Assembly: GCF_963674565.1 (NCBI RefSeq)
Contig: NZ_OY771430.1
Location: forward strand, 2,914,001-2,978,000
DNA from: an uncultured Carboxylicivirga sp.
Lineage (GTDB): Bacteria; Bacteroidota; Bacteroidia; Bacteroidales; Marinilabiliaceae
Direction: 5' to 3'
Length of the DNA stretch: 64,000 nucleotides
The notes under the pieces: generated by a model
Seen by the model: the letters and a program-made list of their open reading frames with translations, nothing else
Told to the model about the DNA's origin: nothing
The model's database searches: none
Made by a program: the position numbers and the translations under genes
Part shown: positions 18,107-27,870 of the stretch, in pieces
Position numbering within the stretch: position 1 is the stretch's first letter
Layout: each line of letters begins with the position of its first letter

Positions 18107-20323
18107 ATGACAGAACGGGAAGAAGAAAAAATGATCAGGGATCAATTTGAAGCATTGATTGATGCTTGTCCCAAATGCCAGACTGAAGAGAACAGAAAAC
18201 TCGTCACCAAAGCATTTGAACTGGCTCATCATGCTCACAAAGGAATGCGCCGTAAATCAGGTGAACCTTATATTCTTCATCCCCTCGAAGTTGCTCGTAT
18301 TGCTGCCGAAGAAATTGGTTTAGGTACCAAAGGAGTAATTGCATCACTTCTGCACGATGTAGTTGAGGATACCGACTATACTGTTGAAGATCTGCAAAAC
18401 ATGTTTGGTGAAAAGATAGCCTCTATTGTTTCAGGACTAACCAAATTGGAAGAAGTTTTTGATCAGAGTTCATCTCTTCAGGCTGAGAATTTCAGGAAAT
18501 TATTGCTTACAATGATTGAAGACGTCCGTGTAATCCTGATTAAACTTGCCGATCGTCTTCACAACATGCGCACCTTAAATTCGATGCCCGAAAGGAAAAG
18601 ACTTAAGATTGCCGGTGAAACAATTTACTTTTATGCTCCTCTTGCCCATCGACTCGGCTTATATGCTATAAAATCGGAACTCGAAGATCTTAGTTTAAAG
18701 TACGAACTACCTAAAGTATTTAATGAATTAAGTGCCAAGGTAAAGGAAAGCGAAGAAAAGCACGAAGAGTTTATTAACAGCTTTAAAGCACCTATTGAGC
18801 AACGACTTGCCGGTGAAGGTTACGAGTTTGAAGTATTCGGCCGTCATAAATCCATCTATTCGATCTGGAGCAAGATGCAGAAGAAAGATCTTCCTTTCGA
18901 AGAAATTTATGATATCCTTGCCATAAGAGTTATTTTCAAACCCAAAAGTCACTTACCCGAAAAAACACAATGTTGGGCCATTTACTCGATGATAACCGAC
19001 ATTTACAAACCCAAACCAGATCGTTTACGCGACTGGGTTTCTACACCAAAAGCTAACGGATACGAAGCACTCCACAGCACAGTAATGGGGCCAAACGGCA
19101 AATGGGTTGAGATACAGATCAGAACCACCCGAATGGACGAAATCGCAGAAAGAGGATTTGCTGCCCATTGGAAATATAAAGCGCAAAAAGAAAAAGAATC
19201 AGAACTTGATAGATGGCTTAACATGGTTAAAGAGCTGCTCGAAAATCAGGAATCTGATTCGATGGAGTTTTTGGATGACTTCAAACTAAACCTTTTTGCC
19301 TCAGAAATGATGATTTTTACTCCTAAAGGTGATGTAAAAGTATTACCAACAGGAGCAACAGCTCTCGACTTTGCTTTCGACATCCATACCGACATTGGAT
19401 ATAAGTGTATTGGTGCCAAGGTTAATTTTAAGCTGGTTCCATTAAGTCATCAATTAAAAAGTGGCGATCAGGTTGAGATAATTACTTCCGAAAAACAACA
19501 ACCAAAATACGACTGGCTCAACTTTGTAACTACTGCCAGAGCTAAAGCGCGTATTAAGGATGCCTTCAAAGAAGAACGTAAAGAACTGATCGTAAAAGGC
19601 GAGCAAATACTTGAAAAGGCACTTAACAAGAAAAAACTAACCATCAATTCACGCATCCTTCGAAAAATTATGAATCATCATAATATATCGAAACGCGATG
19701 AGCTGTATTTCAAAATAGGTAGAGGTTCTCTTAAACTGGATGATCTGCCTAAAGTTTTAAGTACCAAATCGAGCAACAAATGGATTCGTTATTGGAAACT
19801 TTCATTTGGTAAAAATTCAGGTAAAGAAGATTTGGAAGAAGAACAGGTTGAGGTTCCAAAGAAAAAAGAACTGGTTCTTTCTGATGCTGATGAAAAAGAC
19901 CAGTTTACTATTTCTGAATGTTGTAATCCAATACCCGGTGATGATATACTTGCCTATGTTGATGAAGATGAAAAACTGATTCTTCATAGTCGCAAATGTC
20001 CCATTGCAATTAAACTGATGTCAAGTCAGGGCGATCGAATTGTATCCGCACAATGGGAATCTCATAAAATACTATCATATCTGGCATTAATTCATTTATC
20101 AGGAATAGACCAGATAGGTATCGTTAATAAGATCACCAAAGTCATTTCTGAAGATCAGAATGTAAATATGCGATCTATTAATATTGAAAGTCACGATGGA
20201 ATTTTTGAAGGAAGCATCTACTTGTACATCCACAACACCGAGGATTTAAATAACCTGATTCTTAACCTCATGAAAATAAAAGGTGTTCATAACGTTTCTC
20301 GCCAGGAAAGAATTAAATCATGA
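18107..20323 (+). CDS. Bifunctional (p)ppGpp synthetase/hydrolase RelA/SpoT
   Basis: The domains appear in order: HD hydrolase (AHKGMRRKSGEPYILHPLEV, LLHDVVEDTDY with the HDxxED metal site, and a later LADRLHNMRT), synthetase (RLRDWVSTPKANGYEALHST, EIQIRT, AERGFAAHWKYK), TGS (MIFTPKGDVKVLPTGATALD), a zinc-finger-like/helical segment with CCNPIPGDD, and a C-terminal ACT domain. Both active sites look intact, so it should make and degrade (p)ppGpp in the stringent response. At 738 residues it has the standard length. It starts with ATG at 18107. The Fur gene lies 79 bases downstream in the same direction. Confidence 0.95.
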   Translation: MTEREEEKMIRDQFEALIDACPKCQTEENRKLVTKAFELAHHAHKGMRRKSGEPYILHPLEVARIAAEEIGLGTKGVIASLLHDVVEDTDYTVEDLQNMFGEKIASIVSGLTKLEEVFDQSSSLQAENFRKLLLTMIEDVRVILIKLADRLHNMRTLNSMPERKRLKIAGETIYFYAPLAHRLGLYAIKSELEDLSLKYELPKVFNELSAKVKESEEKHEEFINSFKAPIEQRLAGEGYEFEVFGRHKSIYSIWSKMQKKDLPFEEIYDILAIRVIFKPKSHLPEKTQCWAIYSMITDIYKPKPDRLRDWVSTPKANGYEALHSTVMGPNGKWVEIQIRTTRMDEIAERGFAAHWKYKAQKEKESELDRWLNMVKELLENQESDSMEFLDDFKLNLFASEMMIFTPKGDVKVLPTGATALDFAFDIHTDIGYKCIGAKVNFKLVPLSHQLKSGDQVEIITSEKQQPKYDWLNFVTTARAKARIKDAFKEERKELIVKGEQILEKALNKKKLTINSRILRKIMNHHNISKRDELYFKIGRGSLKLDDLPKVLSTKSSNKWIRYWKLSFGKNSGKEDLEEEQVEVPKKKELVLSDADEKDQFTISECCNPIPGDDILAYVDEDEKLILHSRKCPIAIKLMSSQGDRIVSAQWESHKILSYLALIHLSGIDQIGIVNKITKVISEDQNVNMRSINIESHDGIFEGSIYLYIHNTEDLNNLILNLMKIKGVHNVSRQERIKS

Positions 20324-20402
20324 TTTTTATTTAATCTAAACAAGAGTTTCAATTTAATTAGTTTTTATATACTTTTAAGCACTATTTTAATTGAGACTGC
20401 AT

Positions 20403-20864
20403 ATGAATAATGTAGAAAACAAAGATGTAGTAAAGCAGATTTTCACTGAATATCTTCAGCGAAACGGGCACAGAAAAACACCCGAAAGATATGCGATACT
20501 TGATGAGATTTATAGTCGTGAAGGCCACTTTGACATAGAATCTCTATATATTTTTATGAAGAATAAAAATTACAGAGTAAGTCGTGCCACCTTATATAAC
20601 ACCATCGATTTGCTTTTGGATTGCAAATTGGTTATTAAACATCAGTTTGGTAAAAATATAGCACAATTCGAAAAAGCTTTTGAATCAAAACAACACGACC
20701 ATTTAATATGCACCAAATGCGGTAAAGTAATTGAGTTCTGTGATCCTAACATTCAGAATGTACTAAATAACGCTGCCGGTTTTAACGAATTCAGAGTTTC
20801 GCATCATTCATTGTATGTTTACGGAACCTGTAAATCCTGCGCTGAAAAGGAAGTTAAAGATTAA
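20403..20864 (+). CDS. Fur family metalloregulator
   Basis: The winged helix (GHRKTPERYAILDEI, then VSRATLYNTIDLL as recognition helix) is followed by a dimerisation domain with the sensing ligands QHDHLIC and two CxxC pairs, CTKCGK and CKSCAEK, forming the structural zinc site. Fur-family members respond to Fe, Zn, Mn or peroxide; residues seen do not settle which. The ATG at 20403 (MNNVENKD, 153 residues) is preferred to an upstream TTG. A hairpin followed by T-run lies 68 bases after the stop. Confidence 0.92.
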   Translation: MNNVENKDVVKQIFTEYLQRNGHRKTPERYAILDEIYSREGHFDIESLYIFMKNKNYRVSRATLYNTIDLLLDCKLVIKHQFGKNIAQFEKAFESKQHDHLICTKCGKVIEFCDPNIQNVLNNAAGFNEFRVSHHSLYVYGTCKSCAEKEVKD

Positions 20865-20931
20865 CGAAATTTATTTTAAAAATAAGACCTAAAAAAGAAT
20901 AGCTTTTAAGGGATTATCCTTAATTTTACCC

Positions 20932-20967
20932 ATCGGAATTTCGGGACAACCGGGAATCCGATTTTTT
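20932..20967 (+). terminator. Intrinsic terminator after the Fur gene
   Basis: Arms 20932-20944 and 20950-20962 form a 13-bp stem (one A-A mismatch, two G-U pairs) with loop GACAA, followed by TTTTTT. It separates fur from purA 94 bases downstream; attenuation of purA is a less likely alternative. Confidence 0.6.
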
Positions 20968-21055
20968 ATTGTTTAAAACGAAGAGAATACCTACAACAAC
21001 TCTACGTAGTTAAAAAATTAAGGCCTGTTGGCCAATGACTTAAAAGCACAAAAAA

Positions 21056-22315
21056 ATGAAGGTTGATGTTTTACTTGGACTTCAATGGGGAGACGAAGGA
21101 AAAGGAAAAGTAGTTGATGTACTTACTCCTAAATACGATGTCATTACCCGTTTCCAGGGCGGACCAAACGCTGGTCACACCCTTGAGTTTGACAATTTCA
21201 AACATGTATTGCACAATATTCCCTCAGGAATATTCCATGCCAGTAAAGTAAACATCATTGGAAATGGAGTAGTGTTGGATCCAATTACTTTCAAAAAAGA
21301 AATTGATTCATTAAAAGAAAAAGGCTACGACATCACTGATAACCTATATATCTCAAAAAAAGCTCACCTTATTTTACCAACTCACCGTATTCTTGATGCT
21401 GCTTCTGAAGCTTCAAAAGGCAAAACCAAAATTGGTTCTACCCTTAAAGGAATCGGCCCTACTTATATGGATAAAACCGGCAGAAACGGTTTAAGAGTAG
21501 GTGATGTATTGCTTAATTTCGATGAAAAATATGCTGCATTAAAAGATAAGCATGAGAAGATGCTTACAATGTATGATTTTGAATACAGCATTGAAGAATT
21601 TGAGACTGGATTAGCTGAAGGTATTGAGTTATTGAGAAGCTGTAAATTAATTGACAGTGAACACGAAATCAATAAATACATCAAAGAAGGCAAAAGCATT
21701 TTAGCAGAAGGAGCACAAGGTACTCTTTTAGACATTGATTTTGGTTCTTATCCTTTTGTAACATCATCGAATACCATTTGTGCAGGAGCATGTACCGGAA
21801 TGGGTGTGGCGCCTAATAAAATTGGTGAAGTATTCGGTATTTTCAAAGCATACTGTACCCGTGTTGGTAGTGGTCCATTCCCAACAGAACTCTTTGATGC
21901 TGATGGTGAAGAAATGCGTTCAGCAGGTAATGAGTTTGGTTCTACAACTGGTCGTCCACGTCGCTGTGGTTGGATTGACTTAGTTGCTTTGAAATATGCT
22001 GTAATGATCAATGGAGTTACCCAGTTGATTATGATGAAAGGTGACGTACTTAGTGGTTTCGATACTATTAAGGTTGGTACCGCTTACAAAATCAATGATG
22101 TGGTAACTGATGAGTTCCCATATGAACTTCCAGAAAATGTAGAGGTTATTTATGAAGAACTACCTGGTTGGAAAACCGACTTAACAGGTATTAAAGCTGA
22201 AGCTGATTTCCCTAAAGAATTGTCAGACTATATTACTTATTTGGAAGACAAACTGGAAGTGCCAATTAAAATTGTATCTGTTGGTCCCGACAGAGAACAA
22301 ACAATTGTTAGATAG
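21056..22315 (+). CDS. purA: Adenylosuccinate synthetase
   Basis: The enzyme joins IMP and aspartate using GTP, the first committed step to AMP. The N-terminal loop GLQWGDEGKGKVVD contains the catalytic Asp and P-loop; the IMP-binding GGPNAGHTLEF, GIGPTYMDKTGRNGLR, GAQGTLLDIDFGSYPFVT and STTGRPRRCGWIDLVALK are all present. The 419-residue length is complete. It is followed by a perfect palindromic terminator. Confidence 0.98.
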   Translation: MKVDVLLGLQWGDEGKGKVVDVLTPKYDVITRFQGGPNAGHTLEFDNFKHVLHNIPSGIFHASKVNIIGNGVVLDPITFKKEIDSLKEKGYDITDNLYISKKAHLILPTHRILDAASEASKGKTKIGSTLKGIGPTYMDKTGRNGLRVGDVLLNFDEKYAALKDKHEKMLTMYDFEYSIEEFETGLAEGIELLRSCKLIDSEHEINKYIKEGKSILAEGAQGTLLDIDFGSYPFVTSSNTICAGACTGMGVAPNKIGEVFGIFKAYCTRVGSGPFPTELFDADGEEMRSAGNEFGSTTGRPRRCGWIDLVALKYAVMINGVTQLIMMKGDVLSGFDTIKVGTAYKINDVVTDEFPYELPENVEVIYEELPGWKTDLTGIKAEADFPKELSDYITYLEDKLEVPIKIVSVGPDREQTIVR

Positions 22316-22334
22316 TACATACTATTTTATATCA

Positions 22335-22364
22335 CAAAGCCAGATAATTAATTATCTGGCTTTG
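22335..22364. terminator. Bidirectional terminator between purA and the acetyltransferase gene
   Basis: A perfect 30-base palindrome with arms CAAAGCCAGATAAT and its complement, followed on the plus strand by TTTTAT. Both flanking genes end here, so it serves both. Confidence 0.85.
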
Positions 22365-22366
22365 TT

Positions 22367-22879
22367 TTATATTTCATTATTTGTAATAGAAAATCGGGCA
22401 ACCAAAACAGGCTCTTTAAAAAGTAAAACCTCTTTTCTTTCGTAAGAATATAAATCCTCCTCTTTTACAATTTCAAATCCCATTTTCTCAAACAGATCAA
22501 TAGATGCCTTGTTATGGATTCTAATTATTGCAATTACTGAATTATATTTTTCCTTTCGCAGAAATTTAATAGCCGATATAATTAATTTTTCAGCAATATG
22601 TCTTCTCCTGTAAATTGATTTAACAAACACATCATAAATTAAACAGTACTGGAATTCTGCTTCCTGAAAGATCCCTATCATCACGCTAAGATTTCCCACC
22701 AACTTTTTAGATGCAGTTAAAGGGGTAAAAATTCGCGAAGGAACACGAATATTCCGATACTTGTACTCCCCCAATTCTGATTTGATAAGTACTTTCTTAT
22801 TTGCCTTATTACTAATACGGTAATAAAAATAAATAGTACTTAGTATAGCTGTTTTAATAAATGAATAAAACTTAGTCAT
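22367..22879 (-). CDS. GNAT family N-acetyltransferase
   Basis: The C-terminal part is a GNAT acetyl-CoA site: YDVFVKSIYRRRHIAEKLI (the R/Q-x-x-G/A pyrophosphate loop, here RRRHIA), then AIIRIHNKASIDLFEKMGFE, the usual strand-helix ending. The N-terminus (MTKFYSFIKTAILSTIYFYY) is hydrophobic and basic, which is unusual and may associate with the membrane. Substrate unknown. ATG start at 22879; 170 residues, normal length. Confidence 0.82.
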   Translation of the reverse strand: MTKFYSFIKTAILSTIYFYYRISNKANKKVLIKSELGEYKYRNIRVPSRIFTPLTASKKLVGNLSVMIGIFQEAEFQYCLIYDVFVKSIYRRRHIAEKLIISAIKFLRKEKYNSVIAIIRIHNKASIDLFEKMGFEIVKEEDLYSYERKEVLLFKEPVLVARFSITNNEI

Positions 22880-22912
22880 ATAATAAAAGTAATTCTTCTC
22901 CTATGTAAAACC

Positions 22913-22920
22913 TATCTTTG
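22913..22920 (+). promoter_or_regulatory. -7 element TATCTTTG
   Basis: A perfect TAnnTTTG lies 16 bases upstream of the ATG at 22937, implying a very short leader. The upstream element is weak. Confidence 0.5.
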
Positions 22921-22936
22921 CATAAAATTTAGACGC

Positions 22937-24025
22937 ATGATTACTCGTCCAACACTTTTACTTGATAAAGATAAATGTATTGCCAACATTGAAAAAATGG
23001 TAAAAAAGGCTCACGAAAACAAGATTGTATTTCGTCCTCATTTCAAAACTCATCAGTCAGCCGAAATTGGCGAATGGTTTAAACAATATGGAGTTGAATG
23101 CATTACTGTTTCATCAGTAAAAATGGCCGAATACTTCGCAGCAAATGGTTGGAAAGATATTACGATTGCCTTCCCCGCCAACATTTTGGAATGGGAAAAC
23201 ATCAACCAGCTGGCAAGCAAAATAAATATTAACCTGGTTGTTGAATCTATTGAAACAATTCAGTTTCTTGAAGAAAAAATTAATTCTCCTATCGGGATAT
23301 ACATTAAAGTCGATACAGGTTATGGACGAACAGGTATTAAGGCTGATGATTTTGTGACAATAAAACACTTATTAAATTCACTTAAGACCTGCAAAAACCT
23401 GATTTTTATAGGTTATTTGTGCCATACAGGCCATACTTACAATACAAGATCCAAGGATGAGGTAGTAGCTATTAATAATACTGCAAGCGAACAATTACTG
23501 GCATTAAAAATATTTATGTCTTCTGATTTTCCTTTAGCTGAAATTTCATTTGGTGATACTCCCTCCTGCTCTGTTTTAGATGATTTTGGTGATTACAACG
23601 AAATACGACCGGGTAATTTTGTTTTTTATGATGAAACTCAACATAAAATCGGGTCATGTAATCGAAATGAAATTGCTGTTGCATTGGCTGCCCCAATTGT
23701 TGCCAAGCATCCCGAAAGAAATGAAATAGTTGTACATGGAGGTGCCGTACATCTGTCAAAAGACACAATAAAGGATGAAAATGACAATAACTATTATGGT
23801 ATAGCTGTTGAATTAAATAACAATGGTTGGGATACTGATAAAGTAATCGGAACGGTCACAAAGATTTCTCAGGAACATGGTATTATTGCGGTTGAAGACA
23901 ATGTGATGAATCGTGTTAAAGTAGGAGATCTAGTAGCAATTATTCCAATTCACTCCTGCCTGACAGCTAATTTAATGAAAGAATATCTGACTACAGAAGA
24001 TAATATAATAAAGATGATGACTTAA
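22937..24025 (+). CDS. Fold-type III PLP enzyme, D-serine dehydratase/D-threonine aldolase-like
   Basis: The alanine-racemase-like barrel begins TRPTLLLDKDKCIANIEKM and carries the PLP lysine in FRPHFKTHQSAEIG. YIKVDTGYGRTGI and the C-terminal HGGAVHLSKD and IIPIHSCLTAN fit the DSD1 family, in which a His and a Cys near the C-terminus bind zinc. The product should deaminate or cleave D-3-hydroxy amino acids such as D-serine or D-threonine in the cytoplasm. Which substrate is used is not decidable here. The length, 362 residues, is typical. Confidence 0.85.
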   Translation: MITRPTLLLDKDKCIANIEKMVKKAHENKIVFRPHFKTHQSAEIGEWFKQYGVECITVSSVKMAEYFAANGWKDITIAFPANILEWENINQLASKININLVVESIETIQFLEEKINSPIGIYIKVDTGYGRTGIKADDFVTIKHLLNSLKTCKNLIFIGYLCHTGHTYNTRSKDEVVAINNTASEQLLALKIFMSSDFPLAEISFGDTPSCSVLDDFGDYNEIRPGNFVFYDETQHKIGSCNRNEIAVALAAPIVAKHPERNEIVVHGGAVHLSKDTIKDENDNNYYGIAVELNNNGWDTDKVIGTVTKISQEHGIIAVEDNVMNRVKVGDLVAIIPIHSCLTANLMKEYLTTEDNIIKMMT

Positions 24026-24196
24026 ATTTCTAATATCATTATCATATGAATGGTGTTTAAATTATTTGATAATAATTAATAATGATAAGGTTTCAGCTAA
24101 TAAAATACCTGATCATTTAGAAATCTAATTTTATAGCATAAAAACGGAACACTTTTTGCTTTTTACCGTTGAACTAGACAATCTAAGAAAATAATC

Positions 24197-25588
24197 ATGG
24201 GGAAATTACACTTTTTTATCATAATCGTAAGTATCATCGCTTTTTCATCTTGTAAAAGTAAACGTCTAGTCAATCAGGCAACAAAATTTGATGACGCCGG
24301 ATTATATATGGATGCGGCTAATCTTTATTATAGATCATTATCTGCTAACAACAGCAATATTGACGCTAAACTTGGACTTCAACGAACCGGTCAATTGGTG
24401 TATGAAGACAAAATAAAATCATTTAAAACCCAATATAATAACGGCAACACCAAAGATGCGGTCTACGCTTATCTTGAAGCTGATAAATATTACAACATGA
24501 TATCAGCCGTTGGTGTTAAATTAATTGGTCAGGAAGATCAAATTACCTATTACGAGGAGGTGAAAGATAAATACCTTGGTGAACTATATCAAAATGCCAG
24601 CCAAGCACTAAGTCTTGAAGAGTTCAATCAGTCGGAAAACCTGTTCAACGAAATATTAAGTATTGATTCGAATTACAAAGATGCCAAGAGTCAGTGGATC
24701 ATTGCAAAATACGAACCTATTTACCGACGAGGAAATACTTTGTATAACACTCAATTATTCAGAAGTGCCTATCATGATTTTGACATCATTAACAGAGGAA
24801 CTAAGGGATATAAGAACAGTATCGAACTGCAACAAGCTGCTTTAGACAATGCTCGTTTAACAATTGCCATTTTACCAATGCAGGTTTATTCGAAGAGTTA
24901 TCAAACAAATGCCAATCTATGCTTGCAATCAATATTTAATGGCATTCAAAATATTCAATCTCCATTCTACCAGGTTATCGATTCTAAAAGTATACTATCC
25001 ATTAGAAATTGGGATCAGATAAAGGATGCTGACATGGCAATACAGTTGGCAAAGAAATGGGGACACCAATTTGAAGCTAAAAGCATTCTGGAAACCAATT
25101 TGATAAAATTCAATGAACGTCAAGGCAGATTATCAAAAGTTGAAAAGAAAGGTTACTTAAAAAGAACTGTGGAAGTCACTAATACCACTACTCAACTTAA
25201 AGAGAAAAAAGTTATTTATGACAAAGTCCGTTATTTCGAATACAAACAAAGTAATAGCCTCTTAATGGAGCTTAACTATTCTCTAACCAGAATTGACAAA
25301 GATGAATTAGGGGTATCAAATTCTTTCTCAGCTAATTTGTCAGATGAAGTAAATTATGCTCAATTTGAAGGTGACTATAAAAACCTTGTTCCAGGTTATT
25401 GGAAGTCAATTTCTAGTGATTCTGATGCCGATAAGATTTATGATGATAGTAATTCAGTAAATAAATTGCACGAATTGTTTAAAAATCCAAAGGAGCTTAA
25501 ATCTATCTCCGATCTAAAAAAAGAAGCATTCGAAGCATGTACTTTACAAATCACAGAAGATATTAACAAGTATCAACCTGAAAACTAA
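24197..25588 (+). CDS. Lipoprotein with TPR-like N-terminal region, function unknown
   Basis: The lipobox in IIAFSSCKSKR marks a lipoprotein. Residues about 25-210 are helical with repeated units of TPR type (FDDAGLYMDAANLYYRSL, YNGNTKDAVYAYLEAD-like, SLEEFNQSENLFNEIL, YRRGNTLYNTQLFRSA). After ARLTIAILPMQVYS the protein becomes a mixed alpha/beta domain with an approximately 60-residue Lys/Thr-rich section. I do not recognise the family. The next gene, 12 bases downstream, is an LPP20-type lipoprotein, so the two probably form an envelope complex. Confidence 0.75.
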   Translation: MGKLHFFIIIVSIIAFSSCKSKRLVNQATKFDDAGLYMDAANLYYRSLSANNSNIDAKLGLQRTGQLVYEDKIKSFKTQYNNGNTKDAVYAYLEADKYYNMISAVGVKLIGQEDQITYYEEVKDKYLGELYQNASQALSLEEFNQSENLFNEILSIDSNYKDAKSQWIIAKYEPIYRRGNTLYNTQLFRSAYHDFDIINRGTKGYKNSIELQQAALDNARLTIAILPMQVYSKSYQTNANLCLQSIFNGIQNIQSPFYQVIDSKSILSIRNWDQIKDADMAIQLAKKWGHQFEAKSILETNLIKFNERQGRLSKVEKKGYLKRTVEVTNTTTQLKEKKVIYDKVRYFEYKQSNSLLMELNYSLTRIDKDELGVSNSFSANLSDEVNYAQFEGDYKNLVPGYWKSISSDSDADKIYDDSNSVNKLHELFKNPKELKSISDLKKEAFEACTLQITEDINKYQPEN

Positions 25589-25600
25589 CCCTACACCAAA

Positions 25601-26584
25601 ATGCGATTATTATATTTTCTTTTAATCATTGGTTTGCTTACTGGCTGTCAATCAAAAAAGAAGCAGGCTGAAATAATTGAAATGTCTAAACCGAGCTGGC
25701 TAAAAAATCGCCCAGTTTCGGAAAGCTATTTTTATGGTATTGGAATTACACCTAAAGTGGGAGGATCTCAATATTATACAGACAGAGCTAAAGATAAGGC
25801 ATTGGCTGATCTGGCTCAACAGATTAACACCAGGGTTAAAAGTGAAACCAGTTTCATAAAAACTGAGAACAATCAAGGAGTATATGAATATATTCAAAGT
25901 AGAATAAACGCTACCTCCAATGAATTTTTAGAAGGTTATGAATTTGTTGATAACTGGGAAGATGAATCTAATATGTACGCGTTTTACCAATTATCCAAAT
26001 CAGAGTTCTATACTCTCAAAGAAGAAAGAAAAAACAAAGCCATAGAACTGGCGTGGTTAAAAATAAGTCAGTCCAACGAACAGGAAAATAGTTACAACTA
26101 CGTTGAAGCCATTGAACTTTACGGATCAGCCATTGATGCTTTAAGTGGATTTTTAAACGAGGAAACATCAAAACTAATTGATGGAGAAAAAATTGACCTT
26201 TATGAAACTTCCAGAAACGGAATTCTGGAAATAGTGAAGCTACTTTCTATAAAGTGTTCTGAAATTGAATTAATTGGTCAAAAGGAGTCTTCTATCAATA
26301 GTGATGCTTATCTATCTGCCAATTTATTAGACAAAAAAGTCTCAGGACTACCCATAAAATTCACTTACTCGGGTGGTTACATTATTAATGAAACCATTGA
26401 AAGTGATAGTAACGGCAAAGTTCCTATACCAACTTTAAAATATAACAAAAAGGATACAGAGTTATTAACAGTTGAAGTTGACTTTGTCAATCTGGCGAGA
26501 AAGGTTAGCAAAAACCTATTGGTTCGTCAGTTAATAGAAAATCAGAAAAAACAATCGTGCCTCATAGATATTCGATTTAAATAG
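25601..26584 (+). CDS. LPP20-domain lipoprotein
   Basis: The signal MRLLYFLLIIGLLTGC ends in a lipobox Cys. The next 120 residues match the LPP20 lipoprotein pattern: SKPSWLKNRPVSESYFYGIG, then DRAKDKALADLAQQINTRVKS and a later FYQLSKSEFYTLKEERKN. LPP20 proteins are outer-membrane-associated, and related domains occur beside CsgG/LpoB-like lipoproteins. The C-terminal half (about 190-327) looks like a beta-rich extension ending VRQLIENQKKQSC. Follows the TPR lipoprotein by 12 bases and ends exactly at a palindromic terminator. Confidence 0.8.
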   Translation: MRLLYFLLIIGLLTGCQSKKKQAEIIEMSKPSWLKNRPVSESYFYGIGITPKVGGSQYYTDRAKDKALADLAQQINTRVKSETSFIKTENNQGVYEYIQSRINATSNEFLEGYEFVDNWEDESNMYAFYQLSKSEFYTLKEERKNKAIELAWLKISQSNEQENSYNYVEAIELYGSAIDALSGFLNEETSKLIDGEKIDLYETSRNGILEIVKLLSIKCSEIELIGQKESSINSDAYLSANLLDKKVSGLPIKFTYSGGYIINETIESDSNGKVPIPTLKYNKKDTELLTVEVDFVNLARKVSKNLLVRQLIENQKKQSCLIDIRFK

Positions 26585-26613
26585 AAAAAGGCTGTCAATT
26601 GACAGCCTTTTTC
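26584..26613. terminator. Bidirectional palindromic terminator
   Basis: A perfect 30-base palindrome (GAAAAAGGCTGTCAA and its complement) directly after the LPP20 stop codon and before the end of nadC, with A- and T-runs on each side. It terminates both converging units. Confidence 0.9.
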
Positions 26614-26630
26614 ATTTATATCTTTGAATA

Positions 26631-27473
26631 CTAATAAGCTTTTAAACTTAAATCGAGACTCTTAATATGATGGGTCAGTGCTCCAACTGAGATATAATCC
26701 ACCCCACACTCTGCATAATCACGCAGTGTATCCATTGTTATACCACCTGAAGATTCTGTCTCGAAACGTCCTGCAATTAATTCAACAGCCTTTTTTGTAT
26801 TCTCTATTGAAAAATTGTCTAACATAATCCGGTGTATACCACCAACGTGAAGTACTTCATTTAATTCTTCAAAATTACGTACTTCAACTTCAATCTTCAG
26901 ATCTTTATTTTTTTCTTTAAGATAAAGCTGAACGGCTTCAACAGCTTGTTCAATACCTCCGGCAAAATCAATATGATTATCTTTTAGCATAACCATATCG
27001 TACAACCCCATCCGATGGTTAACACCACCTCCGATCCTGACAGCTTCTTTTTCTAAAATACGCATTCCCGGTGTGGTTTTACGGGTATCCAACACTCGGG
27101 TTTTTGTTCCTTCCAACCTCTTAACATATTCGTTTGTACGGGTTGCAATCCCACTCATTCGCTGCATTACATTTAAAACAATACGTTCCGCCTGTAAAAG
27201 CGACCAAACTTTACCTTCTGCATTCAATACGATATCTCCGGGCTGAATCAGGGATCCATCTTCAATTAGTTTTTCAATCTTAATCTCTGGATCAATTTTA
27301 TGAAATATGCTAATTCCGATTTCAACTCCGGCAAGAATTCCCTCTTCCTTGGCAAGCAATTTCATTTTTCCACTTGCACCTTCTGGTATACACGAGCGCG
27401 ACGAATGATCACCATCGCCAATATCCTCTTTAACAGCAAGATTTATAAAAGTTTCAATCAATTCATTATTCAT
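26631..27473 (-). CDS. nadC: Nicotinate-nucleotide pyrophosphorylase (quinolinate phosphoribosyltransferase)
   Basis: The enzyme condenses quinolinate with PRPP to give nicotinate mononucleotide in NAD synthesis. Seen motifs: EDIGDGDHSSRSCIP, AERIVLNVMQRMSGIATRT, TRVLDTRKTTPGMRILEK, AVRIGGGVNHRMGLYDMVM, LKDNHI, EVEVRNFEEL and the ending GVDYISVGALTHH, all standard NadC elements. The ATG at 27473 is used instead of the upstream TTG at 27485. The start overlaps the end of the DUF4783 gene by eight bases, so the two are translationally coupled. Confidence 0.97.
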   Translation of the reverse strand: MNNELIETFINLAVKEDIGDGDHSSRSCIPEGASGKMKLLAKEEGILAGVEIGISIFHKIDPEIKIEKLIEDGSLIQPGDIVLNAEGKVWSLLQAERIVLNVMQRMSGIATRTNEYVKRLEGTKTRVLDTRKTTPGMRILEKEAVRIGGGVNHRMGLYDMVMLKDNHIDFAGGIEQAVEAVQLYLKEKNKDLKIEVEVRNFEELNEVLHVGGIHRIMLDNFSIENTKKAVELIAGRFETESSGGITMDTLRDYAECGVDYISVGALTHHIKSLDLSLKAY

Positions 27474-27870
27474 CTTGTTTCTCAATTCTAAGTTGGTGAA
27501 TCAATAATTTCGAATTCTGTACTTTAGTGAGAAATGTAAAACGAAAATGGTTATTTGATGAATCGTAATTACCTATGGCAAACGAAGCATTTTCTTTTTT
27601 GCCTTCATGAATTATATTGAAGTGATCAACCGGATATTCATTAAAGAAATCCTTCATTACCATTTCCGCCTGATTTTTACTATATACCCCTGTTTTAGAT
27701 GGTAAAACAAGTTCAATATTTCCGTAAAAATTTTTGGATAATGATTCTGAATCGCCCTTTCTAATCGCATTAACCACATCCGTTGTAATAGCATTATTAG
27801 ATTGTGCACTAACATCAGCCATTACCATGAGAGCTGTAACCGAAAGGATAAGATAAGTAAGAATCTTCAT
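27466..27870 (-). CDS. DUF4783 secreted protein
   Basis: A signal peptide (MKILTYLILSVTALMVMADVSAQ) is followed by the DUF4783 pattern: DVVNAIRKGDSESLSKNFYGNIELVLPS, GVYSKNQAEMVMKDFF, HEGKKENASFAIGNY and FRFTFLTKVQNSKLLIHQLRIEK. The fold is NTF2-like and the function is unknown. The gene is typically found next to nadC and rlmH in Bacteroidota, as here. The ATG at 27870 starts the signal peptide; a TTG at 27903 would add 11 residues and is unlikely. 134 residues. Confidence 0.85.
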   Translation of the reverse strand: MKILTYLILSVTALMVMADVSAQSNNAITTDVVNAIRKGDSESLSKNFYGNIELVLPSKTGVYSKNQAEMVMKDFFNEYPVDHFNIIHEGKKENASFAIGNYDSSNNHFRFTFLTKVQNSKLLIHQLRIEKQDE

